Below, in pieces: positions 34,323 to 43,942 of a stretch of DNA of 64,000 nt. This DNA is from Solirubrobacteraceae bacterium (GTDB lineage Bacteria > Actinomycetota > Thermoleophilia > Solirubrobacterales > Solirubrobacteraceae). The position numbers and the translations under genes were made by a program. The first letter of the stretch is position 1. Every line of letters begins with the position of its first letter. The notes beneath the pieces were generated by a model that did no database searches, was not told the origin of the DNA, and was given only the letters and a program-made list of their open reading frames with translations. The DNA is taken from assembly GCA_023230855.1 (NCBI GenBank), contig JALNWQ010000018.1, positions 1-64,000 on the forward strand, written 5' to 3'.

Positions 34323-35276
34323 TCAGCCCCGCAGCGCGACCGGGACGTCGTCGAACCGGGTGAGCTGCGCGAGCCGCGCGACCCGCTCCTCGATCGCCGA
34401 CGTCGGCAGCTCGTAGAGCTTCTCGGCGCCGAACGCCTCGACGTTGTGCGACGCGGTCGCGGTGCCGTAGACGAGCGCCGTGGCGAGCACGTCGCGGTCG
34501 ACGGTGAGCGACGGGTCGGCGGCGAGGCGCGCCGCGACGTAGCCGACGACGCCCCCGGCGAACGAGTCGCCGGCGCCGGTCGGGTCGACGACCGACTCGA
34601 GCGGGAACACCGGCACGGTGAACCCGCCGCCGTCGGCGGTGAAGAGCTGCGCGCCGTACGACCCCTGCTTGGCGATGATCGCCGACGGCGCCTTCTCCCA
34701 CGCGAAGATCGCCCGGGCCGCGGCGTAGGTCGTGCGCTGGTCGGTGAGCTGCGCGAGCTCCTCGTCGTTGAGGATGAGGCAGTCGACGTCGCCGATCGCG
34801 GCGACGAGGTCGGCCCGCGCGATGTCGATCCACAGGTTCATCGAGTCGAGGGCGCTCCACCGCGCCGACGACTGGGCGCGCACCTTGCGCTGGATCGCCG
34901 GGACGATGTTGGCGAGGAACAGGACGTCCGACGCGGCGGCCGCGTCGGACAGCTCGGGCTCGAACGTCTCGAACACCCCGAGCTCGGTGGTGAGCGTGTC
35001 GCGGGTGTTGAGGTCCTCGTGGTAGTGGCCCTTCCAGAAGAACGTCTTGCCGCCCGCGACCCTGTCGACGTCGTCGACGTTCGTCCCGCGGGTGGCGAGC
35101 AGCGCCATGTGGTCGTCGCCGTAGTCGTCGCCGACCGGGCCGACGACCCGCACGTCGGTGAAGAACGACGCGGCCTGGGCGAAGTGGAACGCCGCCCCTC
35201 CGGGCAGGCGGTCGCGGCGGTCGTACGGGGTGGAGACCCCGTCGAACGCGATGGAGCCGACAACGGTGACGCTCAT
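34323..35276 (-). CDS. PfkB-family carbohydrate/nucleoside kinase, 317 aa
   Basis: The N-terminal strand TVVGSIAFDGV and GGAAFHFAQAASFFTDVRVVGPVGDDYGDD fit the ribokinase/adenosine kinase fold. The C-terminal anion-hole and catalytic motif is DPTGAGDSFAGG (catalytic Asp near residue 237). It phosphorylates a sugar or nucleoside with ATP; the substrate cannot be read from sequence. TAGGGT (complement of 35285-35290) lies eight bases before the ATG, pointing to a leaderless or nearly leaderless start. Convergent with cydC. Confidence 0.88.
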   Translation of the reverse strand: MSVTVVGSIAFDGVSTPYDRRDRLPGGAAFHFAQAASFFTDVRVVGPVGDDYGDDHMALLATRGTNVDDVDRVAGGKTFFWKGHYHEDLNTRDTLTTELGVFETFEPELSDAAAASDVLFLANIVPAIQRKVRAQSSARWSALDSMNLWIDIARADLVAAIGDVDCLILNDEELAQLTDQRTTYAAARAIFAWEKAPSAIIAKQGSYGAQLFTADGGGFTVPVFPLESVVDPTGAGDSFAGGVVGYVAARLAADPSLTVDRDVLATALVYGTATASHNVEAFGAEKLYELPTSAIEERVARLAQLTRFDDVPVALRG

Positions 35277-35301
35277 GGGGGGCGACCCTAGATGATCGAC
35301 C

Positions 35302-35339
35302 CCGCGCGACGTCGTGGCGCACCCGGGCCCGTCGCGCGG
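35302..35339 (-). terminator. Terminator hairpin after the mce operon
   Basis: CCGCGCGACG (35302-35311) pairs perfectly with CGTCGCGCGG (35330-35339), a 10-bp stem with an 18-nt loop. It lies 50 bp past the stop of the last mce gene on the minus strand and before the pfkB promoter, so it should separate the two transcripts. Confidence 0.65.
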
Positions 35340-35388
35340 GCGCGTCGGCCCGCCCGGCCGCTCGCGACCGGGGCGCGGCGGCTCGCGA

Positions 35389-36843
35389 TCAGGGCGTGGG
35401 GGCCTCGGCGCGCGGCACCCGCGGGAACTGGCTCGACGTCCCCTCGAACGTGAGCGGGCGCTGCGTCCGGCAGGGGACGTTGCCCTGCAGGTCGAGGATG
35501 ATCGACAGCCCGGCGGGCGGGTTGGCGGCGTTGGCGCACGAGAACGTCGCCGGGGTCCCGCCGGGGCCGTACTGGCTCAGCTCGCCCGGGGCCGGATAGG
35601 CGTTGTGGCGGTTGGACGGCACCCGCTGCGGGTAGCCCATGATCGCCTCGCCGTTGAGCGGCGCCGAGAACCGCAGGTACGTGCGCTGGACCCCGTGCAT
35701 GTCCGGCGCGGACGCGTTGATCGCCGCGGCGCTGTTGGCGAACACGACGCCGATCTCGCGGCGGTACGCCTCGAGGTACTTCGCGACCGGCAGCAGGTCC
35801 TGGGTCACCGGGGCGAGGGAGTCCATCAGCGGCCCGGTGGCGTCGAGGATCCGTCGCAGCGCCGGCAGGCCGGTGTCGGCGCGGCGCATGATCGGCCCGA
35901 GCTCGACGAGCGTCCGCTCGAGCTGCGGGGCGACGACCGCGAGGTCGCGCAACGCCGGCCGGATGAGCGGGGTGACCGGCCGCAGCGCCGCCAGCGCCGG
36001 CCGGGCGTCGGCGGCGGCGGCGCGGGCCACGGCGAGCGTCGACCGGGTCTCGTCGAGCAGCGTGGGGAAGATCCGGACCGTCTCGCGCAGCGGGCCGGTG
36101 ACCGCCGACGTCTCCTCGACGATCCGCGCCCCGCTGCGGACGAGCTCCTGCACCGCGCCGGCGCGGCGACCGACGGCGGTGAACGTCGTGCCGAGGTCGC
36201 GGGTCCCGGCCTTGATCATGTCGGACTGGCGGTTGAGGATCCGCAGCAGGCCGTCGGCGGACTCGAGGGTCGGCCCGAGGTCGCCGATCGCGGCGTTGAA
36301 GTCCTGCCCGCGCTCGTCGAGGCCGCGGTCGAGCGACGTGATGAGCCGTCGCAGGTCGCGGCGGGTGCGCTCGTCGAACGCGTCGAGGATCTGGTCGAGC
36401 TCGGCGGTCGCGGCGACCTGGCGCCCCGGGATCGCCTCGCCGTCGGGGATGAAGCTGCCGGGCACGCCGCGCGACGCGTCGCGACGGTTGCCGAACGACA
36501 GCTGGACGAAGGTCTCGCCGAGCAGGGTCTTCGTCCGCAGGGTGGCGCGGGTGTCGGCGGGCAGCGGCGCGAACTCCGGGTCGATCTTGATCGTGACCTC
36601 GGCGGCCCCGCCCTCGCGCTCGATCCCGATGACCTTGCCGACGGTGACGCCGCTGACCCGCACGTCGGCGTAGTCCGCCAGCTGCGCGCCCTGCTTGAAC
36701 TGCGTCGTGACCTGGTACGGCTGGCCGCGGAGCGGCACGGGCCCGCCGAAGCTCGTCCAGAGGAAGAGCAGCAGGCAGAAGCACGACAGCGCGAAGAGCA
36801 CCATGCCGACGAGCTGCGAGAGGCGCGGGCGTTGCTTGTTCAT
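35389..36843 (-). CDS. MCE-family protein, sixth gene of mce operon, 484 aa
   Basis: One N-terminal membrane helix (LSQLVGMVLFALSCFCLLLFLW) is followed by the MlaD/MCE domain (about 40-120: DYADVRVSGVTVGKVIGIE, LLGETFVQLSFG) and a long helical region. The C-terminus is a Pro/Gly-rich tail with two Cys (SCANAAN, VPCRTQ). MCE proteins form hexameric tubes that carry lipids or sterols across the envelope. The start overlaps the previous stop (ATGA). Last gene of the operon. Confidence 0.85.
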   Translation of the reverse strand: MNKQRPRLSQLVGMVLFALSCFCLLLFLWTSFGGPVPLRGQPYQVTTQFKQGAQLADYADVRVSGVTVGKVIGIEREGGAAEVTIKIDPEFAPLPADTRATLRTKTLLGETFVQLSFGNRRDASRGVPGSFIPDGEAIPGRQVAATAELDQILDAFDERTRRDLRRLITSLDRGLDERGQDFNAAIGDLGPTLESADGLLRILNRQSDMIKAGTRDLGTTFTAVGRRAGAVQELVRSGARIVEETSAVTGPLRETVRIFPTLLDETRSTLAVARAAAADARPALAALRPVTPLIRPALRDLAVVAPQLERTLVELGPIMRRADTGLPALRRILDATGPLMDSLAPVTQDLLPVAKYLEAYRREIGVVFANSAAAINASAPDMHGVQRTYLRFSAPLNGEAIMGYPQRVPSNRHNAYPAPGELSQYGPGGTPATFSCANAANPPAGLSIILDLQGNVPCRTQRPLTFEGTSSQFPRVPRAEAPTP

Positions 36844-38111
36844 CCGCACAACCCCAGGGACTCGAAGACCTCGACGATCGGCTTGGCGGCCGCTTCGGAG
36901 GTGAAGGAGCTGCAGGACAGGATGAGCTGCCCGCGCCAGGTCACGCCGTGCGCGTCCTGGTTGGAGAACACCGAGTTGGCGTTGTGCGCGAACCAGGCGA
37001 GGTAGTACGCGAACCCGCGCTCGTCCCCGGGCGGCTCGTACCCCAGGACGTTGACGACGTGCTGCAGCACGAGCGCGCTGTAGCTCAGGTCCTTGAGCAG
37101 CGGCTGCAGCGTCTGGACGGCCGACCGCAGCTGACGGATCGGCTCGCGGCCCTCGACGGCGAGCGTCCGCAGCGGCTTGAGGTCGGCCGGCAGGCCGCGC
37201 AGCAGCGGCTCGACCCGTGGCAGCACCGCGGTGGTGTCGCGGATCGCCGGTCGCAGCGCGCGCGAGGCCGGCCCCAGCTCGTCGGCGAACCGGCCGGCGT
37301 GGAGGAGCGCGTCGCCGGTGACCTGCAGCGTCGACGGCAGCAGCCCGAGCGAGCGTCGCAGCTCCGCGTCGCGGTCGCCGAGCGCCTTGAACGTCACGGC
37401 GGCCCGGTCGAGCGTGTCGCCGACGGCGCGGTCGTTCTCGACGAGCGCGTCGGACACGCGTCGCAGCCGGGTGATGACGCCCTGCAGGTTCCGTCGGCGC
37501 TCGCGCACGACCGCCAGCACCTCGTGGGCGTCCTCGGCGGTCGGCGTGGCGACGCGCAGCAACTGCTGGAGCTGCCGGTTGTTGCCGCGGAAGCCCTCGG
37601 CGGTCGCCTGCAGCAGCTGCCGGAAGTACGCCCGCGAGTCGGCGTCGAGCGCGTCGAGCGCCTCGTCGAGCTGGACCTGCGACACCGTCTGGGCCTCGGG
37701 GATCCGGTCCCCGTCGTCGAGCGTCGGGCGGCCCTTGCGGCCCGGGTCGAGCTCGATCGTCATGTCCTGCAACCCGGTGCGCGGACGCAGCATGACGGTC
37801 GCGTCGTCGTGGATCGCGTCGAGCTTGGGCCGCTCGATCCGCATCGTGACGATCGCGCGGCCGCCCTCGATCCGCACATCGGAGATCTCGCCGACGCTCA
37901 CGCCGGCGACGGCGACCGCCTGGCCCTGGCCGGGCGTGACCGCCTGGCCGCTGCCGAACTCCGCCTCGACCGAGTACACGTCGTCCCACGGCAGCGGCAG
38001 GCGCTGATTGACGAGCAGGTAGCCGGCGACGGCCAACGACGCGGCCATCGCGACGAGGATGACGAGGACCGCCCACCAGTACTGGCGGAGCGCCATCTTG
38101 ATGGTCTTCAT
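36840..38111 (-). CDS. MCE-family protein, fifth gene of mce operon, 423 aa
   Basis: N-terminal anchor MKTIKMALRQYWWAVLVILVAMAASLAVAG, MCE domain about 40-125 (AVAVAGVSVGEISDVRIEGG, MLRPRTGLQDMTIELDPG), then helices and a C-terminal segment ending SLGLCG. No lipobox is present. Start and stop both overlap neighbours by four bases (ATGA), so it is tightly coupled. Role: one subunit of the lipid/sterol importer channel. Confidence 0.85.
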   Translation of the reverse strand: MKTIKMALRQYWWAVLVILVAMAASLAVAGYLLVNQRLPLPWDDVYSVEAEFGSGQAVTPGQGQAVAVAGVSVGEISDVRIEGGRAIVTMRIERPKLDAIHDDATVMLRPRTGLQDMTIELDPGRKGRPTLDDGDRIPEAQTVSQVQLDEALDALDADSRAYFRQLLQATAEGFRGNNRQLQQLLRVATPTAEDAHEVLAVVRERRRNLQGVITRLRRVSDALVENDRAVGDTLDRAAVTFKALGDRDAELRRSLGLLPSTLQVTGDALLHAGRFADELGPASRALRPAIRDTTAVLPRVEPLLRGLPADLKPLRTLAVEGREPIRQLRSAVQTLQPLLKDLSYSALVLQHVVNVLGYEPPGDERGFAYYLAWFAHNANSVFSNQDAHGVTWRGQLILSCSSFTSEAAAKPIVEVFESLGLCG

Positions 38112-39772
38112 CGACCGGCCCCCCGTGCCGCGGCGCCGGCGGCGACCGAGCGGTCGTCGGCGGTGGCGGGCGCGGCGTCGGAGCCGCGTGCGGCCGCGGC
38201 GCCGGCGCGGCCCCGCTCACCGGTGGCGGCGGGCGTCGCGCCGTCGTCGCTCGGCGATCCGAGGACCCCCTCGAGCCGCCGCAGCAGCTCGGAGCCGTCG
38301 CCGGACGGTCCGCGCAATGCGCGGCCGGCGCGGGCCAGCGCCGCCCGGTCGACCGGGGCCTCGCGCTGCTCGCCCTTGTAGGCGACGGCGCGCGACGCGA
38401 GGCTCTCGACGCCCTGGGTCTCGCACGGGACGTCGCCGCGGAACGGCGGCGTGTTCGTCGGCCGCGGGCTCGATCCGACGATCGGCTCGGTGGCGCGCGC
38501 GGCGAGGTCGCGCGACCCGCCGCCGATCGAGAGCAGCTGGTTGCCGAGGCCCACCCCGTACCGGACCCACGGCCCGTTGCCGTCGAAGTCCTGCGCGGCG
38601 GAGTTCAGGCCGACGAGCAGCGACAGGAACTCCTGGTAGACCGGCATGCGCGTCGACAGCGCACCGTCCGGGACGGTGCTCGTGAGGACCGGCAGCGCGT
38701 TCTGCCACAGGCAGACGGCGACCGGGCGCAGGTTGCCCGTCGCCTCGCCGAGCGGCTCGGCGCTCTCGCTGACGGCGCGCAAGGCCGGGCGCAGCTCGGC
38801 GATGAGGCCCTGCAGGTCCTTGGAGCGGGCGAGCGACAGCAGCGCCCGCAGGGCGGGGTTGCCGACGTCGAGCGTGCCCGACAGCCGCCGGATCAGCGGT
38901 CGCGAGTCGCGGACGAGGGCGCGGGCGTCGGGCAGCGCCGCGTTGAGCTTGCCGAGCGCCGGCATCGCGATCCCGGTCAGGCGGTCGAGCCCGGCGATCG
39001 TCGCCCGCAGCTCGCCCTGCCGGTCGGCGAACGCCTGGAACGTCCGGCGGCCGTCGCGGAGGACGCCGCGCAGCGAGTCCTCGTGGGTCTGCAGGGTCTG
39101 CATCATCCGGCCGGTGGAGCGGATGAGGGCCGGCAGGTCCCCGTCGCGGCGGCCGCGCAGCGCCTTCGACACGACCGCGGCGTCGCCGAGGACCGGCGGC
39201 GTGGCCCGGATGAGGCGGTTGAGCGCCTCGGCGCCCCCGTTCTGGAGCCCCTCGCCGAACCCGCGCAGGGTCTCCTGGAAGTCCGACCGGCCGTTGGAGT
39301 CCAGGGCGCTGAAGATCTCGTCGAACGCGACGTGGATCGTGGACGCGCCCGGCGGGATCGGCGCGTCGCCGAGCTCGGGCGCGCCGGGCGTGCCGGGGAA
39401 GACGTCGAGGAAGAAGTTGCCCTCGAGGAAGAGCCGGGGCCGGATCTTCACCGTCGCGTCCCGTCGCAGCGTGGGCGCGTCGTCGTCGAGATCGACATGG
39501 ATCTCGCTGAGGCCCTTCTGCCCCTCGGCGGGCTCGATCGACCGGACGTAGCCGATGTCGACGCCGGCCACGCGGACCTTCGTCGCCTTGCCGGGGCGGA
39601 GCATGCCGGCGTCCCGCGTGATCACGGTCATCTCGCGGCCCTTGCCGCCCGGCAGGGGGCCGCCGAACGCCCAGTACACGAAGAGCAGGATCGCGGCGGC
39701 CATGAGCGCGCCCCACACGAAGTTGCCGTGGACGATGCTCGCGGTCGAGCGGCGCAGCGGAAGGCGACTCAC
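38108..39772 (-). CDS. MCE-family protein, fourth gene of mce operon, 554 aa
   Basis: After the membrane anchor (about residues 15-36, NFVWGALMAAAILLFVYWAF) the MCE domain spans about 45-130 (TKVRVAGVDIGYVRSIEPAEG, FLEGNFFLDVFPG). It is the longest member, with an Ala/Arg-rich C-terminal tail of about 60 residues (ERGRAGAAAARGSDAAPATA). GTG overlaps the upstream stop (GTGA); its own stop overlaps the next start (ATGA). Confidence 0.85.
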   Translation of the reverse strand: MSRLPLRRSTASIVHGNFVWGALMAAAILLFVYWAFGGPLPGGKGREMTVITRDAGMLRPGKATKVRVAGVDIGYVRSIEPAEGQKGLSEIHVDLDDDAPTLRRDATVKIRPRLFLEGNFFLDVFPGTPGAPELGDAPIPPGASTIHVAFDEIFSALDSNGRSDFQETLRGFGEGLQNGGAEALNRLIRATPPVLGDAAVVSKALRGRRDGDLPALIRSTGRMMQTLQTHEDSLRGVLRDGRRTFQAFADRQGELRATIAGLDRLTGIAMPALGKLNAALPDARALVRDSRPLIRRLSGTLDVGNPALRALLSLARSKDLQGLIAELRPALRAVSESAEPLGEATGNLRPVAVCLWQNALPVLTSTVPDGALSTRMPVYQEFLSLLVGLNSAAQDFDGNGPWVRYGVGLGNQLLSIGGGSRDLAARATEPIVGSSPRPTNTPPFRGDVPCETQGVESLASRAVAYKGEQREAPVDRAALARAGRALRGPSGDGSELLRRLEGVLGSPSDDGATPAATGERGRAGAAAARGSDAAPATADDRSVAAGAAARGAGR

Positions 39773-41121
39773 TGCTCCGGCCCCTTCGCGCTGCCGGCGG
39801 GCGCCGACGTCCTCGGGTTGACGAAGGACCCGGTCGGGACCTCCTGGCGGTAATCCTCGTTGCCGACGAGGCAGCGCTCGTCGGGGTACACGTTGTAGCG
39901 CCGGATCGGGTCGGTCCGCGGGTTCTTCAGCAGCTGCTCGGTCGAGAGGAGCAGGCCGGTGCGGAACCAATTGCCGTTGACGTCGCCCTCGCTCGTCACC
40001 GACGACGCGTTGCGGGCGAAGAGCGTGACGTAGCTGCACTTCGTCTGCAGCGGCACGATCGTCTGGAGCGTCGGCAGCAGCGACTCGAGGGTCGGGCGCA
40101 GCAGGACGAGCGACGTCGTCGTCGCGTCGCGGTGCAGGGCCCCGTCGACGGAGCGCATCGTCGCGTCGAGCTGCCGGGTCAGCCGTGGCACGCGCCGCAG
40201 GATCGGCGTGCCGCGGCGGGCGACGCCGTGGAGCGCGCGGACGGTGGCCGGCAGCGCGTCGGCGCCGGGCCGCAGCTCGCGGGCGAGCACCGCGGCGTCG
40301 CGGAGCACCGGTCGCAGGGCGACGGACGCCCGCCGCGCCTCGCGGAGCGTCGGCGGGAGCCGCTCGAGGCCCGCGCCCAGGGCGTCGGCCTCGTCGGCGA
40401 GCGCGCCGAGCGTCGTGCGGGCGCCGCGCAGCAGCGGGCCGATGTCGCCGAGGACCGGCACGAGCGCCTGCGTCGCCGCGTCGGCGCCGCGGAGGAACCC
40501 GCCGAGGTTCGTCTCGGGGTCGGCGAGCACCCCCATGAACCGCTCGAACCGGGTGAGGTTCTCGGGCAGGACGTCGAGCGCGCGGTTGAAGTCGGCGCCG
40601 CGACCGGCGACGCCGTCGGACACCTGCTCGACGACGTTGCGCACCGACGAGCGCAGGCCGGCGTCGAACAGGCCGGTGACCTCGTCGAGGTCGACCGAAG
40701 CGCTGGTCTGCGGCTCGCGGATCAGGCCGCCGGGCGGGATCGTGCGCGACGCGCGGCCGGGCGTGAGCTCGATGTACTTCGCGCCGATGACGCTCTTGGG
40801 GCGGATCCGGATGGTGGAGTCCGCGGGCAGCTCGGCGACGGCTCGGTCGAGCTTGAGGGTGAGCATCGCGTGGTACTCGCCGTCGTCGGCCTCGGCCTCG
40901 ATCTCCTGCAGCTGCCCGACGCGCTTGCCGCCGATCCGCACGTCGACGCCGGTGGTGAGCTTCTTCGCGTCGGCGACGCGGGCGCGGATGTCGTACGTCT
41001 CGATGAACGGCAGGCCGGAGTTGGCGTTGTACGACAACACGACCGCGACGAGCGCGATGAGGACCGTGGCCGCGCCGACGAGGACGGGGCTGCCGGCGAG
41101 CGAGGAGCGACGGCGGTTCAT
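39769..41121 (-). CDS. MCE-family protein, third gene of mce operon, 450 aa
   Basis: Membrane anchor at about 10-30 (AGSPVLVGAATVLIALVAVVL), MCE domain about 40-125 (GVDVRIGGKRVGQLQEIEAE, SVIGAKYIELTPG), then the helical tunnel region and a Cys-containing C-terminus (QTKCSYVTLFARNAS). Length is typical for actinobacterial Mce proteins. The ATG overlaps the previous stop and its stop overlaps the next GTG. Confidence 0.85.
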   Translation of the reverse strand: MNRRRSSLAGSPVLVGAATVLIALVAVVLSYNANSGLPFIETYDIRARVADAKKLTTGVDVRIGGKRVGQLQEIEAEADDGEYHAMLTLKLDRAVAELPADSTIRIRPKSVIGAKYIELTPGRASRTIPPGGLIREPQTSASVDLDEVTGLFDAGLRSSVRNVVEQVSDGVAGRGADFNRALDVLPENLTRFERFMGVLADPETNLGGFLRGADAATQALVPVLGDIGPLLRGARTTLGALADEADALGAGLERLPPTLREARRASVALRPVLRDAAVLARELRPGADALPATVRALHGVARRGTPILRRVPRLTRQLDATMRSVDGALHRDATTTSLVLLRPTLESLLPTLQTIVPLQTKCSYVTLFARNASSVTSEGDVNGNWFRTGLLLSTEQLLKNPRTDPIRRYNVYPDERCLVGNEDYRQEVPTGSFVNPRTSAPAGSAKGPEQ

Positions 41122-42422
41122 CGCGTGGCCCCCGTCGGCGCGTCGGCGAGCGGCTTGCGCTCGAAGTCGCGCTGCTGCCGGAGCGACAGCTGGTTGTTGC
41201 CGGTCCGCTCCTCGGTGAAGTTCGCCGCGCAGCCCTTGCCCTGCGTCGCGGTGACCGTCGCGCACGGGGTGAGGGTGAGGTGGGCGGGGAGGATGTGCGA
41301 GATCGAGTCGAACCGCGCCATCGACATCGTGGCGTTGAAGATGAACTGCGTGAGCAGCTCGGGGCCGCCCTGCTCGCTGAGGCTGCGGTTGAGGTCGGTG
41401 ATGAGCGGCACGGTCGGGGCGAGCGCTTCGGTGGCCTCGCGGAGGCGGACGAGCTGGGGGCTCGCGCGACGCAGCACCGGGACCGCGATGCGCGACGTGC
41501 GGGCGAGCCGGTCGAACGCCGGTCGCGCCGCGTCCGACAGCGGCCCGAGGTCGGCGGCCAGGCGCCGCAGCGACGGGGCGGCGCGGCGCAGCGACGCGAG
41601 CGTCGGCGTGGCGTCCCGGGTCAGGTCGCGCAGCTCGGCGAGGGTCGGCCGCAGCTCCTCCAGCGTCGGCGGGAGCTCGCGGAGCGTCTCGTCGAGCGCG
41701 GCGCGGTAGTCGGCGGTGACCTTGAGGAACCGGGCGCTCTCGACGAACGTGCCGGCCAGGTCGTCGCTGCGGGCGTCGAGCTCGGCGAGGATCCGGTCGG
41801 TGGCGGTGAGCAGCCGGCCGAGGGCGTCGCGCTCGCGTCGCACGATCGCGAGCGTCCGGCGGGTGACCTGCAGCGCCGGGTTGGCGCGGCGGATGGCCGC
41901 CGACAGCTCGGGCCCGCGGGCGGCGAGGCCCGCCCCGAACTCGTTCTGCAGCAGCTGGAACCGGACGTTGGTCGGCTTGCCGAGCATCGCCACGACGAGG
42001 TCGAGGTCGACCGGGCTGCTCGTGTTCTCGAGCGGCACCGTCGGGACCGACTCGCCGTCGCGGGCGGTGATCGCCCCGGCGCTCGGCCGGCCCGGGTCGC
42101 ACTCGACGAACTTCTCGCCGATGAGCGACTGCGGGAGGATCGTGCAGCTCGCGTCCTGCCGGAACGGCGTGAACCGCGACTCGACCTCGAACGACAGTCG
42201 GGCCTTGCGGTCGTCGGTGAGGCTGACCTCGGAGACCCTGCCGACGACGGCGCCGGCCACCCGCACGTCCTGCCCCTCGTTGACGAACGACGCGTTGTCG
42301 AAGATCGCGTCGATCCGCGTCATGTCGCCGCCGGAGCCGCCGGCGCCACAGGCGGTGACGGCGAGCGTCGTCGCGCCGAGCGCGAGCGCCGTGATCGTCC
42401 GGCGGATCCGCGACCCGGTCAT
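41118..42422 (-). CDS. MCE-family lipoprotein, second gene of mce operon, 434 aa
   Basis: The only lipoprotein of the set: signal MTGSRIRRTITALALGATTL ends in the lipobox VTAC (Cys25). The MCE domain (about 33-120, QDVRVAGAVVGRVSEV, LIGEKFVECDPG) and helical domain follow. In mycobacterial operons the lipoprotein is mceE, usually the fifth gene; here it is second. Start overlaps the first gene's stop (ATGA). Confidence 0.85.
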   Translation of the reverse strand: MTGSRIRRTITALALGATTLAVTACGAGGSGGDMTRIDAIFDNASFVNEGQDVRVAGAVVGRVSEVSLTDDRKARLSFEVESRFTPFRQDASCTILPQSLIGEKFVECDPGRPSAGAITARDGESVPTVPLENTSSPVDLDLVVAMLGKPTNVRFQLLQNEFGAGLAARGPELSAAIRRANPALQVTRRTLAIVRRERDALGRLLTATDRILAELDARSDDLAGTFVESARFLKVTADYRAALDETLRELPPTLEELRPTLAELRDLTRDATPTLASLRRAAPSLRRLAADLGPLSDAARPAFDRLARTSRIAVPVLRRASPQLVRLREATEALAPTVPLITDLNRSLSEQGGPELLTQFIFNATMSMARFDSISHILPAHLTLTPCATVTATQGKGCAANFTEERTGNNQLSLRQQRDFERKPLADAPTGATR

Positions 42423-43807
42423 GGTGCGGGCCTCGCGGTGCCGCCGGGGGTGGTCTGGCTCATCGAGCAGGCGCCGCCGTGGCCGGCGCTCCACGGGTTG
42501 GACCCGTCGGCGGCGGTCTGCGTCGCCGCTCCCGGGCAGCGGTTGGTGGCGCCGGTCTGCGGGGCCAGGCCCATCCCGATGAGCGGCTCGACGAGGTCGA
42601 AGAGGTCGCCGAGGATCGGCTTGAGCAGGTCGGGCGCGGAGTTCGCGTCGAACATGATCCCGATCCGACCGAAGTGGCCGTTGGCGTCGTAGTGGCCGGC
42701 GGCCTTGCCGCCGAACGACGTCGACAGCCCGGCGACGACGTCCGGGGCGTACGGGCGGAGGTCGGCGACGATCGGCGCGGCGCCGACGAGCGCGCGCGTG
42801 AGCTCGGTGAACGCCGGCTGGGCGCTGTCGGCGAGCTTCGGCGTGCGGCGCAGCGCGTCGTCGAGGTCGGGGAGGCTGCTGCGGATCGACCGCAGCAGCG
42901 GCCGGGTCTCCTGGACGAGCGGGCGCACGATCCGCAGCGTCGTGGCGAGCTTCGGCGCCAGCGGGCGCAGCTCGCGCAGCAGCGGCCGTGCCTCCTCCAG
43001 CAGCGGCCGGGTGCCCGCCAGGGTCGTGTTGGCGCGGCGGATGAGCGCGGGGCCGCGCTCGATCGTGCGCCGCAGCGCCGCGCGCTCGTCGGCGGTGGCC
43101 CGCAGCGTGGCGGCGGTCGCGACGAGGCCGTTCTCGAGGTCGTCGCGACTCGACGCGAGCGTCGACGCGACCGCGGCGCTGCTCGTGATGAGCCGTTGCA
43201 GGGCGGGCTCGTCGGCCGCCAGCTCCTCGACGGTCCGGCGGAGCTGCGACAGCGCCGGCGACAGCCGCTCGAGCAGGCGGTTGTTCGCCGCCTCGGCCCC
43301 CGAGAACGCGGTCGCCCCGCCGCGGACGACGGTCTGGAGGTACTCGCGGCCCTTGACGTCGATGGCGTTGAGGACCTGGTCGATGTCGGTGGCGGCCCGG
43401 GTGTCGACCGCGGCGATCGTGCCGCCGTCGGCGATCTCCGGCGCGTCGTTGGGGCCGGGCTCCAGGACGAGGATCCGCCCGGCGACGCTCGACAGCGACG
43501 AGTTGCGCAGCACCGCGCGGGTGCCGTCGTGCAGCGGCGCGAAGTCGTCGTCGGTGATGCTCAGCTCGATCTCGGCCTGGCCGTCGTCGGCGAGCGAGAT
43601 CGTCGACACGGTGCCGACGTCGGAGCCCGCGACCCGGACGAGGTTGCCCGGGACGAGCTGACCGGCGTCCTGCAGGCGGACCTTGACGCGGTACGGGTCG
43701 CCCCCCGACAGGAGGACGGCGTAGACGAGCGCGGCGACGAGCGCCACGGCCAGTCCGGCCACCACCTGGTTTGAACGGGTTCCCAACTCGATCTCCGCAC
43801 GCCGCAC
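42419..43807 (-). CDS. MCE-family protein, first gene of mce operon, 462 aa
   Basis: Membrane anchor about 13-35 (NQVVAGLAVALVAALVYAVLL), MCE domain about 37-125 (LVRVAGSDVGTVSTISLADD, SLSSVAGRILVLEPG), then the long helical region and a Ser/Gly-rich C-terminus. There are no yrbE permease genes before it; the divergent gene upstream is dCTP deaminase. TAGGCT (complement of 43853-43858) would give a leader of about 45 nt. GTG at 43807 is the first start in frame. Confidence 0.85.
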   Translation of the reverse strand: MRRAEIELGTRSNQVVAGLAVALVAALVYAVLLSGGDPYRVKVRLQDAGQLVPGNLVRVAGSDVGTVSTISLADDGQAEIELSITDDDFAPLHDGTRAVLRNSSLSSVAGRILVLEPGPNDAPEIADGGTIAAVDTRAATDIDQVLNAIDVKGREYLQTVVRGGATAFSGAEAANNRLLERLSPALSQLRRTVEELAADEPALQRLITSSAAVASTLASSRDDLENGLVATAATLRATADERAALRRTIERGPALIRRANTTLAGTRPLLEEARPLLRELRPLAPKLATTLRIVRPLVQETRPLLRSIRSSLPDLDDALRRTPKLADSAQPAFTELTRALVGAAPIVADLRPYAPDVVAGLSTSFGGKAAGHYDANGHFGRIGIMFDANSAPDLLKPILGDLFDLVEPLIGMGLAPQTGATNRCPGAATQTAADGSNPWSAGHGGACSMSQTTPGGTARPAP

Positions 43808-43852
43808 CCCCGACCCTCGTCGGGCGACCCCGTCGTGCCTCCTCGGCGCGCC

Positions 43853-43858
43853 AGCCTA
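43853..43858 (-). promoter_or_regulatory. -10 box TAGGCT of the mce operon
   Basis: TAGGCT on the minus strand lies 45 bases before the GTG of the first mce gene. A GAGGAGG follows, but about 30 nt before the GTG, too far for a standard ribosome site. Confidence 0.45.
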
Positions 43859-43926
43859 CGCAGCCGATGGGGGCCCGCGCAAGCACGTGCGCCGAACGCC
43901 GACGGCGATCGGGCGGTCCGCGTCAA

Positions 43927-43942
43927 CCCGACGATCGTCGGG
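43927..43942. promoter_or_regulatory. 16-bp perfect palindrome in the mce-dcd divergent region
   Basis: CCCGACGATCGTCGGG is fully symmetric. It is about 70 bp upstream of the dcd promoter and 70 bp upstream of the mce -10 box, in the middle of the 215-bp divergent spacer, so it could bind a regulator of the mce operon. No gene encoding a likely regulator sits next to it. Confidence 0.6.

Noticed and set aside
35389..43807. Large repeated structure inside the mce genes
   Set aside because: The similarity between the six genes is ordinary family paralogy at protein level; no DNA-level tandem repeats were seen.
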